64,000 nt of DNA from assembly GCF_000499845.2 (NCBI RefSeq), contig NC_023749.2, positions 2,823,030 to 2,887,029 of the forward strand, written 5' to 3'. This DNA is from Phaseolus vulgaris (taxonomy: Eukaryota; Streptophyta; Magnoliopsida; Fabales; Fabaceae). The translations under genes were made by a program, and so were the position numbers. Shown here one piece after another: positions 23,610-37,200 of the stretch. The notes under the pieces were generated by a model. It searched no databases, was not told the DNA's origin, and was given only the letters and a program-made list of their open reading frames with translations. Position 1 is the first letter of the stretch. Each line of letters begins with the position of its first letter.

Positions 23610-23700
23610 TTTAGCATTAAAAATGTACTGAAAGATAACCAAAAAACGTCGAGGTATTTGCAGGTGAACAAATAATCAAGGAGAAGTTGGACTCATAACA
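23610..23700 (-). pseudogene. Fragment of synthetase intron 14
   Basis: Bases 23610-23700 match 55553-55645 (aatgtactgaaagataaccaaaaaacgtcgagg, then gtgaacaaataatcaaggagaagtt). The match stops just before the MULE target duplication, so the MULE probably inserted at the edge of this patch. Confidence 0.75.
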
Positions 23701-23829
23701 CCTATAACACTTATAATAGGATTTTTTTGACTATGATGGGTTATTTTTTTTGTTTTTAACCAAAATGGGATCCGTTTAAAAAAATTACAAATTTAGGCAA
23801 GTCGTGTCAATTCGGAACGACTTCATATG

Positions 23830-23995
23830 CACAAATCGTTCCAATTTGACACGACTCTGCCATGTCATACTGAAGTCGTGCCAACTTGGCACGACTTCTG
23901 TCCTGTCATACTGAAGTTGTGCCAACTTGACACGACTTCTGCCATGTCATACTGAAGTTGTGCCAACTTAACACGACTTCTGCCACGTCATATTT
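23830..23995. repeat. 41-bp tandem units inside the MULE end
   Basis: Three to four head-to-tail units, each consisting of cacgacttctgccatgtcat followed by actgaagttgtgccaactt and two or three bases. Two to three more units lie inverted in the other end at about 24820-24945. Units on one end are more alike to each other than expected from simple decay of a single ancestral end, suggesting unequal exchange or slippage. Confidence 0.8.
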
Positions 23996-24248
23996 TTTAA
24001 TTTTTTTATTATTATTTATATATTGGGTAGTAAGTTATGTAATATTAAAAATTAATTTGATACATAATTTTCTAAGAGTGTTAGTTTTAAGGAACAAAAA
24101 ATTGGATAATCATGTATGGATATGTTTGAATTGAATGAATAAATACATAGATAAAGAAAATGAACGTTCTAAGAGTGTTATGAATGAATAAATACATAGA
24201 TAAAGAAAATGAGAAAATTAATAATCAAACTTGTATTGAATTTTATTA

Positions 24249-24719
24249 TTAAGTTTGTATGTGCGGACAATTGCTTCTATTGTGACCTTCCGTTCTACAA
24301 TATGAACATTTTTTTGGCTTATTTGGAATTGAATCATCCATTTCGTTACGAATGTGTTGAGTGCTAGGTCTTCCTGATTGATGTCGACGCATGATGGGGT
24401 CAGGTAAGAAAATTGGTCCCGTGTAAGTAGACCAATAATGTTGATTTCGAACTAGATTAAATTGGATCTCATAAGCCTTTAAAATATTGTGCAAACTGTA
24501 TACTAGGGCCACAAATGTCGTTACCTAGAAATGACAAAATGAGCAAACAACAATTACATGTGAACAAGGCAGATGTAAAGCTTGAAATTCCCCACAATTA
24601 CACCACCATTCATTTAATTTAACTGTGTATGTCATTGGGTATCGTCGATGTTCGACAGTCATCATATCTTCTACGTCAAAGACTGAATTTTCTCGATCAT
24701 ATCTTTGCATATGACACAT
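24249..24719 (-). pseudogene. MuDR-type transposase C-terminal fragment
   Basis: On the minus strand, 24719-24525 encodes a SWIM-type zinc finger (WWCNCGEFQALHLPCSHV, pattern CxC...CxH). In the next frame, 24512-24249 encodes a linker with KAYEIQFNLV and a CCHC knuckle (CSYCRTEGHNRSNCPH). This is the standard end of plant MULE transposases. A stop and frameshift around 24510-24525 separate the two parts, and the catalytic DDE region is absent, so no active enzyme is made. Confidence 0.88.
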
Positions 24720-25559
24720 AGCAGATTGTGCTTCATTCTTTCATAGCAAATTAATTTTTAACATTACATAACTTACTACCCAATATAAACAATAAATTTT
24801 AAAAAAAAATTATGATGTGGCATAAGTTGTGCCAGTATGACATGGCAGAAGTCATGTCAAGTTGGCACGACTTCAGTATGACATGGCAGAAGTGGTGTCA
24901 AGTTGGCACGACTTCAATATGACATGACAGAGTTGGTCTAATTGAGACGATTTGTGATATGAAGTCGTGCCGAATTGACATGACTTGCCTAAATTTGTAA
25001 TTTTTTTTAAACAAACCCCATTTTGGTAAAAAGCAAAAAAAAAAAACCTCATGATGGTCAAAACCCCCTTATAATACCTATGAAGTTCAGACACTCCTCT
25101 TAAATGGCGAGTTGGTGTCAGATATTTGTATCGGACATCGATACTCGTATGACACTTGTAGGACACATATCTGTGAAGTGTCCAATTCAAAAAGTATTCG
25201 TTGGATTTCTAACAATTTTAGTACGGTTCTACCACAATTTTAAAAAGGAAAAATACATTAATTTTTTAAAAACTCAAACTTATTGTATAAATTTTTATTA
25301 TGATTATGAAAATAAAAAAACAAATTTATTTGAACCAATCATGAAAAACATCTTTCTGCTCCAAAAAATAATCTCAAAGATACTTGTGCACATAAATCTT
25401 TATTATCAATTTATATAATTCGTAATTATACAATATATAGATTTGTCTCCATGTCATACATTTTAGAGATTATACGTATTTTCAGTCTCCGTATAAGTGA
25501 GTCAGTATCTCTCTGCTACATTGCATAACACTAATATAATGAAAGCACTAAAATCAATT

Positions 25560-25920
25560 TGGTCATGCATTTAGTCATATATAGTACTAATATCATATTT
25601 GTTGTAGGATGAAGTCAGAAAAGCACAAAAGCAGGTTGCTGAGGAAAACAAGCCTAAAGCTGTAATTATTACAGTGGAGAAGGCTGAGCTTGGTGCTTCT
25701 AATGAGAAAGCTCTTTGCATATCCGGTGTTGATGTTGGTGTGGATGTAGCTGCAGTTGGAGAGACTGTTAGAAAAGCCATGGAGCACAAGGTAATTTGTG
25801 GTGTAATTTGTGGTGGGGTGGCAGAGAAAGGAGATAAAGGTAAGGTGGATTTGGCAGAGTGGCTGAGTAATGCGTTGAAATGGTGGTCTTGCAACGGCTC
25901 AGGTTAGGGTTTGACTTTCG
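25560..25920 (+). pseudogene. Second copy of the synthetase exon 21/22 fusion
   Basis: Exon 21 copy starts at 25608 after an intact tag acceptor. It carries the same exon 21/22 fusion at the gtaattt word as the copy at 21434-21745, so the two descend from one event. It has in addition a 12-bp tandem duplication (gtaatttgtggt) at the fusion point and a deletion of about 35 bases after the SNAL codons, which shifts the frame to an early stop. It is a decayed secondary duplicate. Confidence 0.85.
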
Positions 25921-26079
25921 GACTTCTTAATCTAGAAGTAAGGATTTGACTTCAGAACTTCCATATCCATCCAGAAGCAAGGACTTCAATTCTAGTTTTC
26001 CATGTCCGTAAGCAACCACTTTAATTCTGGATCTAAATATTCGTAGGCAAATTATGAATTCTGAATTTTTACAACACTT

Positions 26080-26945
26080 TATGTATTTATTTAATAAAAT
26101 AAATAATTAAATAACTTTTCTTTATTTTAAAATAACTAAATGACTTTTCTTTTAAAAATAATATACATATATGTAATAATGTACTTTTTAATATATATAA
26201 TTTATCCTTTAATAAATAAAAATAATATTTAATTATTTATTTAATGAAATAAATAATTAAATATTTTCTTTATTTTGAAATAAAGAAGTACTTCTGTTTT
26301 TTAAAATAATGATTATATAAGTTTTTAATATTATTATTTTTATTATATATATATTATTTACTTATAAAAATGATATATTTTAATATAATAATACTTATGT
26401 ACATATGTTTTTGTTAGTATAAATAATATGTATTGTTCCTCTTGCAAAATAGGAGGGAATATAAAAATATTAATATTATTTTCAGTGGTTTATTTTTAAA
26501 TAATTTTAAATATTATGTAATGAAACATGTTAGCATAAGATTTTAAAAAAAAAATTAAGAATCTAAAAATTTATAAAAATATTTTGAATACTTAATTATT
26601 AAACTATTAAATTACTCAAAAAAGTAATAATTAACAAATTTTCAACCTTTCTCTTCTCTCCGCTCTATATTTCTTGTCTTTTTTTTCCGTTGTTTCCCTC
26701 TCCACCTTCTTTACTCTAATCTTCTTTCATCTCTTTTGGTTCTCTGTTGCCTCTTTTCTTCCTTTTTTTTTCTCTATGACCTCTCTCTTTACATTCTCCA
26801 TCCTCTCTTTTCTATATTTTTCCTCTCCATTAATTTTAATATAAAAAAATCTCAATATTTACATGTTTAATCATTAAATATTTAAAATTATTTGTATTTT
26901 TTATTTACATTTATGTAGTAAAAATTAAAATATCATATCCAAATC
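26080..26945. repeat. Long AT-rich dispersed repeat, shorter copy
   Basis: Second copy of the element at 5690-7345, lacking the middle section with the cggattatataatccg palindromes and the 87-bp duplication. No gene is present. Confidence 0.7.
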
Positions 26946-28200
26946 AGGGGAAAGAATACTCAATGCATTGGTAGTGGGCATGGTGAAATATTATATCATT
27001 ACAACAAAGTGGGGGTTCATTATTCAAGATGCAAAATACATGTTAGTAGTATATATGCACTACAATCATTAACATGATTGACTCTCACAAATACATACAC
27101 GACAACATAATTTTTTATTAAAGTTGTGATTAGGTTAGGTGAATATCATATTCTCCAAAAAATCTTTCATTACCATAACAACAAATTAACAAAGAATTAA
27201 ACATGTGTTTCCCAATAAACAATCTCACATAGGTAGGAGTGCTACTAATAATTTACATTTACAAAATTCTTATATAATCTATTTTACTCTTTTGTGATAC
27301 TCTCCGTAACTTGTATGTATTCAAGGGAATTTATTTACGTAGGCGTATCTCACAGTGTCAATGTTTATAGAATTATTATAACAACTCATTCCCAATATTG
27401 GAGCTATCTTGTTCTTGATGTCAGCTTTCTTGGCAGCAGGAATTGATAAAGTTTCAACATTGCTTTTGAATCATGAAACTTTCTGTTAAGAGTAAGATCA
27501 GTGTTGATAATGAAGAGAAAAGGAAATAAAAAGACAATCATGTGAGAGAGGGCATGCACTAAAGTCAGTATGCAACTACAAATTGTCGCTGCCTAAAAAA
27601 GAGAAAAAAATAAAGCAAACTTGATAGTATCATACCACTTTCATACCTTAAACCCTAATCAACAAACATAACTATTAAACATGCCAATGTGTTTGACTCT
27701 GTATAAAAATTAAACATGTAGTAATCTCCCCCCATCACAATCATATATACACACATATATACCTATTATGACAATAATGTAAATTACAACTAGTATGTCA
27801 ACTTCAATAACAATTCATAAAATATACCTTTTGCAATTTGACTGATGAATTGAAATTTCTTATCACTAAAATCCTGTATACAAGAATTATATCATTATAA
27901 AATTATATGATAATCCAATTATATTTATTGAAATTGAGATAATATATAATTCTCAAAATATACAAATATGAATTATTTAATCAGTATCTCTCACTATTGA
28001 TAATTTTTTTTTAAAATGTGATTTATTCAATTAAGGTAATATGTAATTACAATATAACGGTAAAATTGTAAAAATATACATTATATAATCGAAGTTAAAA
28101 AAAGTAAGTATAAGTTGCAGTAATGCCCTCCGTTAAATATATACACTAAACCTAATAATTGTGTTTCTAAACTTGTTTAGATAATTAATTGCAGATAGAT
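26945..28200. other. Patchwork of synthetase-derived and R1-type pieces, no gene
   Basis: Bases 26940-27060 match synthetase intron 2 (aatactcaatgcattggtagtgggcatggtg; caaagtgggggttcattattcaagatgcaaaatacat). Bases 27400-27620 match exon 20 and intron 19 (53790-54000). A closely similar arrangement is found at 11545-11760 and 12285-12440. Bases 27730-28200 are AT-rich with no recognised feature; they include the 3' flank of the TFIIIC gene. Confidence 0.6.
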
Positions 28201-28236
28201 AGTAAGTAGTAAAGATGCAAGACGGTGTATGTGAAG

Positions 28237-31200
28237 TCACAAGGTACAATGATCTCTAAGAAGTTGCCTAGCAAGATCAATAGCACCACTTTTTTTGTAG
28301 ATTAAATGCAAATTGTAAGCTGCCTCCCTGCGAAGATCGCAGTAACCAGGTTTATGATTTTCTATGACATCTGGATTCTCATTGGGAAGTTTTGGAATTG
28401 GATAGTCTTTCTCGCCAATACCAATCACTTTCTCATAATAGACTGCCGCCAGAGTTACAAGCCCAACATGATGATAGGCCCGAGCTATGTTGTACAAGGA
28501 TTCCTGCAAACATTTTCAAGGTAATATATTTTTCTTATTATCGTATTTATTCTTAATATTTAATAAAACATTTTCTTCTTAATAGGCTTATGAAATGCTC
28601 AGCAAACAAACCTGACTGTTCTCGCAGATTCTCAGGTTATTGTAGAGGAATGCTAAACCTTGTACAAGACATTGATGCTTGTTTTGAAGTCTGAAACCCA
28701 ATGCTAAGTTGATCAAGGCTGTTCCTGAGAAACATTGATGAAACTAACAAATCAATTACTGCTACTTCTTGGTTAGGAAAGTGGAACATGCACAGCATGA
28801 AATGAAAAACATACCAACGCAGAGATTAACCAAGGGATTCTCTGGCAATAATTTGTAAGCTTCAAGGTATTTCCTTGCTGCATCTTGATGATGGCTAAAT
28901 ATGGTAAATTGATGCCCAGAAATTAGAATAGGAGGCACACAGTCCACAAACTTTCCTTGCATAACACGTACAAATTTATAATGTCTTGTATCTCGGTTTT
29001 CCAATCTATAAACCAGGAGAAAGAGAGTAAACCAATTTTTTATCTTTAGGTCAAAATCTATCACAGCAAATTAGAAAGCATAACCAATTTTTGCCAAGAA
29101 CCCATGGTTCCTCGCATTCACAAAACTACCTTGAGATAACCTTGTAGTAGCAATTCCAAGCTGCAACACTGTGTGGATGTTGCTGAACAATGTATTTTAC
29201 ACAATCAAACCCATGTTTAGGATCCGTTGTGCTGTATGCCATTTCTGTGGGGAGCATAAATTTGTTTTATCAGCAAGATATGTTTTTTTCCCTCCCTAAA
29301 ACATTAATTTTCTTTTCTCTCTAAAAAGAACATTTATATTATGAGTTGTAATAACAGAAATATGTAAAGCTAAACAAGGGAAAGAAACAAATATAAACAT
29401 TTAACAAGCAGAGGAATTCTTCAATTTTTATTTTGATTTCTTCGAATGAGAAAAGTTGGAACTCAAAAGCAAAGAATAAATCTATGAGCAGAAGCCTGTC
29501 GGGGAGGGTTTAGGACTTACGAGCTCCAAGAGATCGAAGTTCCTCTTTCTTGTCAGTAGACAGAGATGTACCAGCCAATCTTAGAGAGAGATTAATAATC
29601 TCCAGTGCTTCCCAATACCTTTGTAAGGATGCTAAGGCCTTGCACAACTGCACAATAATATTAACGGGTCAGACATATAACAGAGGAAAGGGGGTGCGGC
29701 AAAAAAAAATAATTGAAGCACTAACATCGATTATTAGCTGGTGATGTTCTTCATTCTTGAGAAGATTGCACAAGGGAGGTTCTCTGTTTTCTTCCTAAAA
29801 ATATCTCATGCAATAAACCCAAAAGGGAGTTAAGACATAATCGTCAAAACATTTGTTCTAGAAGTGAGTAGACAACACCAAACCGATCACCTGAGGCTCA
29901 TCATCTGAATCATCACTTAGCCAATCAATTCCGGAGGCCAGTGCCTCAGCTTTTCTTTTCTCCTTTTCAATTGCCATCTTCTGCAGCAACTTTTTTGCCC
30001 TGGAAGCTTTCAACCTGATTACAGAAAACAAGAGATATTCTTTTCACTTAGTATCCAAATCTAGCAATGAACAACAACATGCAAAAGCACAGACACTAGG
30101 AAAAATTATTCACCCAAAATATTTTGTAATATGAGCAAAGCATTTCAAGAGAATAGTGACTGACCGTACGTAGTAAATCTAATGCACAGATACATGTATT
30201 ATATGTGCACCACACAGATATTGCCAAGGGGATGCTATGCTATGGTTTTCCAAATATAGAATAATAACGGGAGAGGATACACCGAAGTAAATTGTTTAAG
30301 AAATCATAAAACTATAATATTTGAAAAATGACAATTTAGGCATAATAATACTAACAATACTCTTTCAATATCGCAATATTAGAGTATATACTTGGCTATT
30401 TTGTATATGTACAATTATAGTACGTAGTCAGAGCTATTAGCTATTGCTAACAGCTATCTCATGTAACATTTTCAGTAAAGACGTTAGCTATGTCTTGTGT
30501 TTTAAGTAGTTAGCTATAAATACTTATATAAACTTCTCTTTTCAACAAGTTAATAGAATGAATAACATTTAATTTGTTAAACATTTTTCTTTTGTTCAGT
30601 TTTTCTAACACGCAATGTAAAACTCATTTTGTGTTGGTGCCTTGAATTGATTAAGCTAAACAAATACTAAATATTTTAATCTCATTGCCCACAACTAGAA
30701 GGACAAGTGAATTCACTAACTCTTTCACATAACCTAAAATCTATGGAGTCATCTGTTGAAACACAAATCCAATACCCAAATCCATGAGGCATACAAACTG
30801 TTCGAAATAGGAACATTTAATAATTATTACTCTTCCAAGTAGTAACATAATTTTGTGTTTAGCAGAGTTCATTGTATTTTAGTAGTTATTTATTATCCTT
30901 GTAATCATTATTATTATAAATAGATATCCTGATTGGGGAATACTCTCTCAAGCAAATACCTACAATGAAATCTTTGTCACCCTCTTAAAACAAGCCTTTT
31001 ATTCTTTTTCATGGTGCTGCATATAGCGAGAAAATCAGTAATTTCAATTTTGAAGTCCTTGACACGTGACACTGACAGGGGATCAAACAATGGTTAAGGT
31101 GACCACAACAAAGATGGCTACCCAACATTGCACAACACCAAACTCTTCGAAAATAAAGATATCAGTGCTAAAAATTAACTTGGAGCATTTGATAAAAATT

Positions 31201-34200
31201 AGAGGAAATTGGCAGAAGGAGATATACAGAAAAATGGTTATCAATCAATTAACCACCAATTTGATCAACAACAATCCATCCAAAGAATCTATCCCTCAAT
31301 CTCCTTCAAACGTCAGAACTAACAACTTTCTTTAATAAATTTCATACTCAACAAAAATATATGACAGATCATCCATAATGTTAATGCATCTGATTGAACA
31401 AGTCAGAGTCAAGTTAGAAATATGATTAACGTTTATACTAAACAACACGAACACTTACCGATCAGATGCTGCAGCTACTGGCCTGAATCCTCGAAATACA
31501 TTATCCTTTTCTGGACCATCTAGTATCCTAACCCTTTCGACCAGATCTCTTTTGGTGAGTCGCTTTTTTGATTTACCCTACAGCAAGAGTCAACCATGAC
31601 TTGTATTGACTTGCTTTTATAGCAAAACAATAATAATTATATGAAAAAGAAGAGGAAAAGACAACCAGTTGGCCTAGGACCATAAATTCCACAATATTTA
31701 CAAACAATTTTAAAAAAAAACAAGTTAAAAGAGTAATATTAAAATATCAGACCTGACGATCTACTTGTATAATTAAAAATATTCATTTTTTAATCTTTAA
31801 AAAAGTCAAAATATAAAATATTAACAAATAATTTTGGAATTTTTTGTTAAGAAACCAAGTCGTTTGCTAGCAAATATTGTATCTTAATATTCTTTTGCAA
31901 GACAGACATAATTGAAATGTCTCCAATTACACCTTTTGAACATTCAAATCAATCTTAAGATCTAATTGAAATAATGTAGTTTATCAACATGTTAACATTG
32001 TGAAACAAGTAATAGACATGCCCACACTGTCCAAGAGCATCTACCAATCTGTAATTGACTGTGAAGAGGTCAAATTTTATCTTCTCAAATATTACCTTCT
32101 GTCGAAGAGTTGCAACATATAATGATTCACGAATCAAAGGGAAAATTGTATCCACAAAATCACCAAGTGTCCCTCTATTCCAATAAATGTTGCAGAGCTT
32201 CAGTTTTATTCTTATATCAACCCACCATCTATTTGCCTTTTCAGAATGTACTTCACCAGAGTCTGTAAGTTTTTCACATTAAAATCTCAATCTAAGAACT
32301 TCAATCATAGAGAAAGAAAACATGTTGGAAATACCAGAATCATTTGGAGGAGACAACAAGGAAATTGCTTCATCTTCTTTTCCCTCTTCAAGCAGAAGGG
32401 AAGCTAGAGCTATGCGTGCATCAACCTCATCTTGTAGTATTTCAAGGGCTGAAACAAAATCTTGTTTAGCAACCAAGCAGTATGAATATTTCATAGCAGA
32501 ACAATCATCAGGAAGCAATGACAGAGAGTATTGATTCATCATCACTGGATCTACATGCACTACATAACAATACACGCCTAAAATATGGCTTATAACTGAA
32601 GTCAATTCTGAAGTCTCAACACTAAGTCAGAACAAGATGTGATACAATGAGAAGCATTTTGAATTTTGACACGCTTCCCTTTTTCTCTCCTTATCTTAAC
32701 AATATAAAAACATACACGGGGTTTTGAAACTTCAAGCAATAATTAATGAGTTCTAATTCTAGCATTTAAATAGAAAAAAAGAAGATTAAAATAAAAAAAG
32801 GGAAATAAAGGGAAGGAGATAAGATAACCTCAAAAGGAAAAAAAAACACGAAACAACGAAATGATAAAATCAAGAATGAAGCATGTTCAATTTCTTTGCA
32901 AAACCTGAAACAGAAACTCATTGTGACATCCATGAGCAAACCAGTAGAGAGAAACTACAAAAAAAATCCTATTCCAAATCAAATATAGGGTGAAAGACAC
33001 TCTTAAAGATGTAATCATTTCCAACCTATGCACCAATCTCACCAGACAATTACATAAATTAATGCCACAAAATTTTAGTCATTTGTTTGTTCCAAACCAA
33101 TAAAGTTGAAAACCAAAAATTAAATGTTTCTCCATGGTAAAGAAGCAAACAAAATATGAAAAAACTACAAAAAGTTCATCCCAAAAAATTTAGCTTTCTT
33201 TCAATGAAGAAGTTAATGGCAAAGCCTACATATCAGATTACTTGAAAAAAAAAAAAATCTGTCAACTGATTTACGTGAAGAATGCATACTATAAGATCTT
33301 CAGGTATGCTATGATGCATAAAACGTTTACTCAAAAGTAAAGCAATCCAAGAATACATTTGAGAACTGCCTTTTGATTCTATAATGCGTAAGTGAAATCC
33401 TACTCCCACAAGAAAAAAAAGGATAGAGCTAAACTTAAAGATTTTGATGATAAGAAATAATTTCAGAAGCTTCATCACCAAAAGGAATGATTGATAGAAT
33501 ATTCTATATATACTGAAAAACAAAGGGGAAGTGGTTTTCACAGAGTATAATTTAACTAAATACCATTCTCATTAAAAATAAACCTTGCCTTTGTAAAAAA
33601 AAATAATTGCTTGAGAACTTTCTTTCAAGGACATGTAACATTTAGCAAGTTTCAGATATAGAGGACCCTGCAAGAAAGAAGTTCAATGAGAATATAGAAT
33701 GTCCTGATAAGTGATGATGACGAAAGGCATACACTGAAATTATATTTCAAAACTAGATAAATAGTATCAGGCAACCGAAAAGAGCCAAATAAAATAAGTG
33801 AAAACAGTACACAATTACATTTAATAATTGATACAGACAGACAATACAGTCCCTATATTATTTCCTTCCAACTACCTACAGGAAAAAACCCAAGTAGTCT
33901 CACATTGACTAAAGATAGAACCTGAAAAGAGTACATAAGTGTGAGACAACTCTCACCTAACAAGCCAGTTTGTCCTTTCAAGCTAATTCATGGGGTTTAA
34001 TTAGGTACAAACATAAATCATATGAAGGTATCATATTCTATCCTAGATCTATTAAGTTGTCACCTATCATAAAAGGGTTTCTTCCTGCACACAATAATTT
34101 TTTTAAGGCATCCCATTCCTTCTGGAATGGTTTCTATAACAGAATACAATGGGTTTTCCTGAATGTATATTTTTATTTCAGAATACATTCCAAAATGAAT

Positions 34201-37200
34201 GGGAGGTGGCTCAAGAAATCTAATTGGTACAGGAAGAGACACTATTATTATCCAAACAACAAACCCAATATTAGAAAAACTCAAGTAGTCAATACCACTA
34301 CTGATTAGATAGCACAATAATCAGATAATTTTTTGTATTTTATTGTGTTCATAATAACTTGTGCTCATTTTTGAAACATAGATTCTCTTTTATAATTTCA
34401 AACTTTTATTTTATATGTTAACTTTAGATTAAATTTATATATTATATTATAGCGGTGTTGTCCTATATTTTTAGGATTTGTTGCATTGTGTTCATGTCCA
34501 TGTTGTATCATACCCATATAATGTAATTGTGCCTACTAGATAGGTCAATAAGGATCAAACTCTAGACCACTCAGTCATAGAAGCTCCAATACCATATCAT
34601 GGAACAAACAACAATCCTAAAAGCTTGAGTTGTTGTGTAAAGACACAAGATTTGTTTTATATTATATTTCTAACAGAAATATGGACAATATTTTTTAAGA
34701 TTCCAATATATAAAGCCCATCAGATTACGAGACAAAAAAAGTCTCCTACTCAAGCAAATTACTGGTAAAATATACAACAGATAAATGGCATCCATGGGAA
34801 AGAGTTACCGTACATCTTCCTTTCCAATATTTCCTTGCAACATCAAATAATAATTCAATGCATGGTTATAATGTTCGAGACCCATTAATGAGTCAGCAAC
34901 CTCAATGACCAAGTCAACGTGCTTGCTTGCATTCTCTGGTTTCAAATCATTAAAGAGAACCTAATAACCAAATAAAATGTCAAGTAATACATACAAATGA
35001 AAGCAAAGTCGAAAGAAAAATTTATACATTGTCATTGAATGTCTTAGATAAATCTGCTTGCACCCCACCATTGAATGAAATTAAGCTAATGAGAAACATG
35101 GAAAATGCAACTAAAAAATAATGATATACTGTGCTTCAGAAATGGGGCGGGGGAAGAGAGAGAGTTCTGTATAATTACAAAGACTATGAGATTGATCTCT
35201 TTTTTTCTTAAGAAAAGAAGCCATTTTTTAAGGAAAAAAGATTATAACATGAGGACCACAAGTTTAAGTTTTTTTATTTAGAATAAAAAAGAGAGAGAGA
35301 ACAAAAATCTACATAAAGTAGGAAATCAGCAGAATGTTACGTGCAAATCTCATTCAAAACCAAACTTCACAACAGATATATTACATGGATGGAGATATTA
35401 TGATGGATAGGTAACAATTTGTGTTACACATAAATTGGTTAGGACACAAGAAAGAAAGAAAGAACATACAAAATGAAAGAGACAAAAATTAAAGATAACT
35501 AAGAAAGTCCCAACTAAATACTCATTCAAAGACACCAAGGAATAACAACTAACCTAACCTAATATCTGAGGTTCAAGCAAGACTAAAAGTGGCCATGATC
35601 AAGCAAAACAGAGTTAATTCAATTATAAGCATGCATGCATCAAACCTGAGCCATATCCATTTTTCCAAGATGAGCATGGCAAATTCCAGCCTTAATTTTC
35701 AAATTCAATGGCAATTCTTTCCATGCATTTACAGCTTGAGCATGTTCAATATACTGCAGAGCTCTGTCATGCGCCTTAGTTTCCATCAATATGGTACACA
35801 GCAGATCAACTACACTCGCATTTGCTCCGTCAGGTTGACTCTTAAGATAGTCTTCAAGAATACGAACAGCGTGTTCAACTTGACCACATTTTTTGTACAA
35901 CTGATAGAAAGCAATATAAATTCAGTTCAACATTAAAAGTCAACCAATTAATGTTTAATTGAATAAAAATATTATCAGTTCCTCAACCCTTGTACTTTTG
36001 CATGTATATCATATTGAAAAAATAAAATAATTTAAGGCTTACCCCTCTCAAACATTATATTTTATATGCATCCCCTCACCATTTCAAAGATGTTAGTCGC
36101 AATATACAGATACAGTCCATGTTATGTGACATACAAACAGATGCAGATAAATGCATTCTAAAGCATCACAAGGCAAACCGTGATTTTCATAAGAAATAAT
36201 CATTAACAAAAAAACTAATGGCAAAGGATTACTGACAAAAAAATTGAATGCTAGTCCATGTTGTCTCAAAGCAAAGACAAACCTTAGCTGCAGCTTTCAG
36301 TGGATCAACATTCTCATAACAGAGTTGATGTACTTGCTCATATGTAACAGCAGCCTTTTGATAGTCTCCAAGTTCAACATAAAGCCTTGCAAGAAGACCT
36401 CTAAGAGTAACATCTTGGGGATCTGCTGTTATTGCTCTTAAAAGACAATGCCGGGCTTGATCAATATAACCTTGTTCTCTGCATTTGAAAAAGGTTCACA
36501 ACTCAATAATTATACTATTTCTTTCAGCACTGTTTGAAAGTAATACATGCATAAACTTAGTAGTATTACAAACAGTAACAAATTCCAAGGACATGAAAAG
36601 AAAACCAAGGAGGTATGTTGGAAGAGAGTATGAAGTCAGTTATGAACCATATTGTCCATCAATAAATTGAATACACAGGTCATATATTTTAAGGATACAT
36701 TACTATATGAAATTTTAACCACCTTCACAATTAAGGTAGGAGTATAAATTCATGTAGCCATATTATTCCAGAAGAAAAACTTCACAAAACTAAAAGTGGA
36801 GACAAAACTGAGAAGCCATCTCACATGGACCAGGTAAAAATCCTTTTCCAAAGAGATGAATCTTTTGGAGTCAAATGAGCGGCTATTAGGTAAAAACTCA
36901 TAGCTCTTTTATAATCCTGGAGTGAGCTGCAGACAAGTCCAAGGGTGTGATAAGAATCAGGCAAATTCGGTGCCAACTTAATAACTTCAAGCAACACAGC
37001 TTTAGCCTGCAAAAAAAAAAAACAGAGCACAGGAATGCATAAATAATCTGCAAAAGCCTAAAGCAGTGATAAAATTTATAATATAAATCAAGCTTCGACA
37101 GATGCAAAAAGCATTAAGAATATATAAACTAAACACCCATATCTTATGCCATCTAGCATAGTTGAGAGAAATATAAATGGAAAGTGTTAGAGCATTTCAA

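Larger units (their letters stand above)
23719..25067. mobile_element. MULE (Mutator-like element) with long inverted repeats
   Basis: Long inverted ends: left ggatttttttgactatgatggg, right (reversed) ggggttttgaccatcatgagg, and both continue with ccaaaatgggat/gg, acaaatttaggcaagtc and acgacttcatat. An exact 9-bp target duplication, cttataata, flanks it (23710-23718 and 25068-25076). About 270 bp of each end is inverted repeat, and the inner part of each end is built of 41-bp tandem units. The middle holds only the last part of a MuDR-type transposase, broken by a stop or frameshift. The element is 1349 bp, far shorter than an autonomous MULE, so it is an internally deleted, non-autonomous copy. 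Confidence 0.93.

Noticed and set aside
24249..24719. Functional SWIM/zinc-finger regulator gene
   Set aside because: It lies within a MULE fixed by a 9-bp duplication, lacks the catalytic region and is interrupted by a stop or frameshift.
23830..24945. CRISPR-like array from the regular 41-bp units
   Set aside because: The units are contiguous with no unique spacers, lie in MULE inverted ends and occur in a plant nuclear genome.
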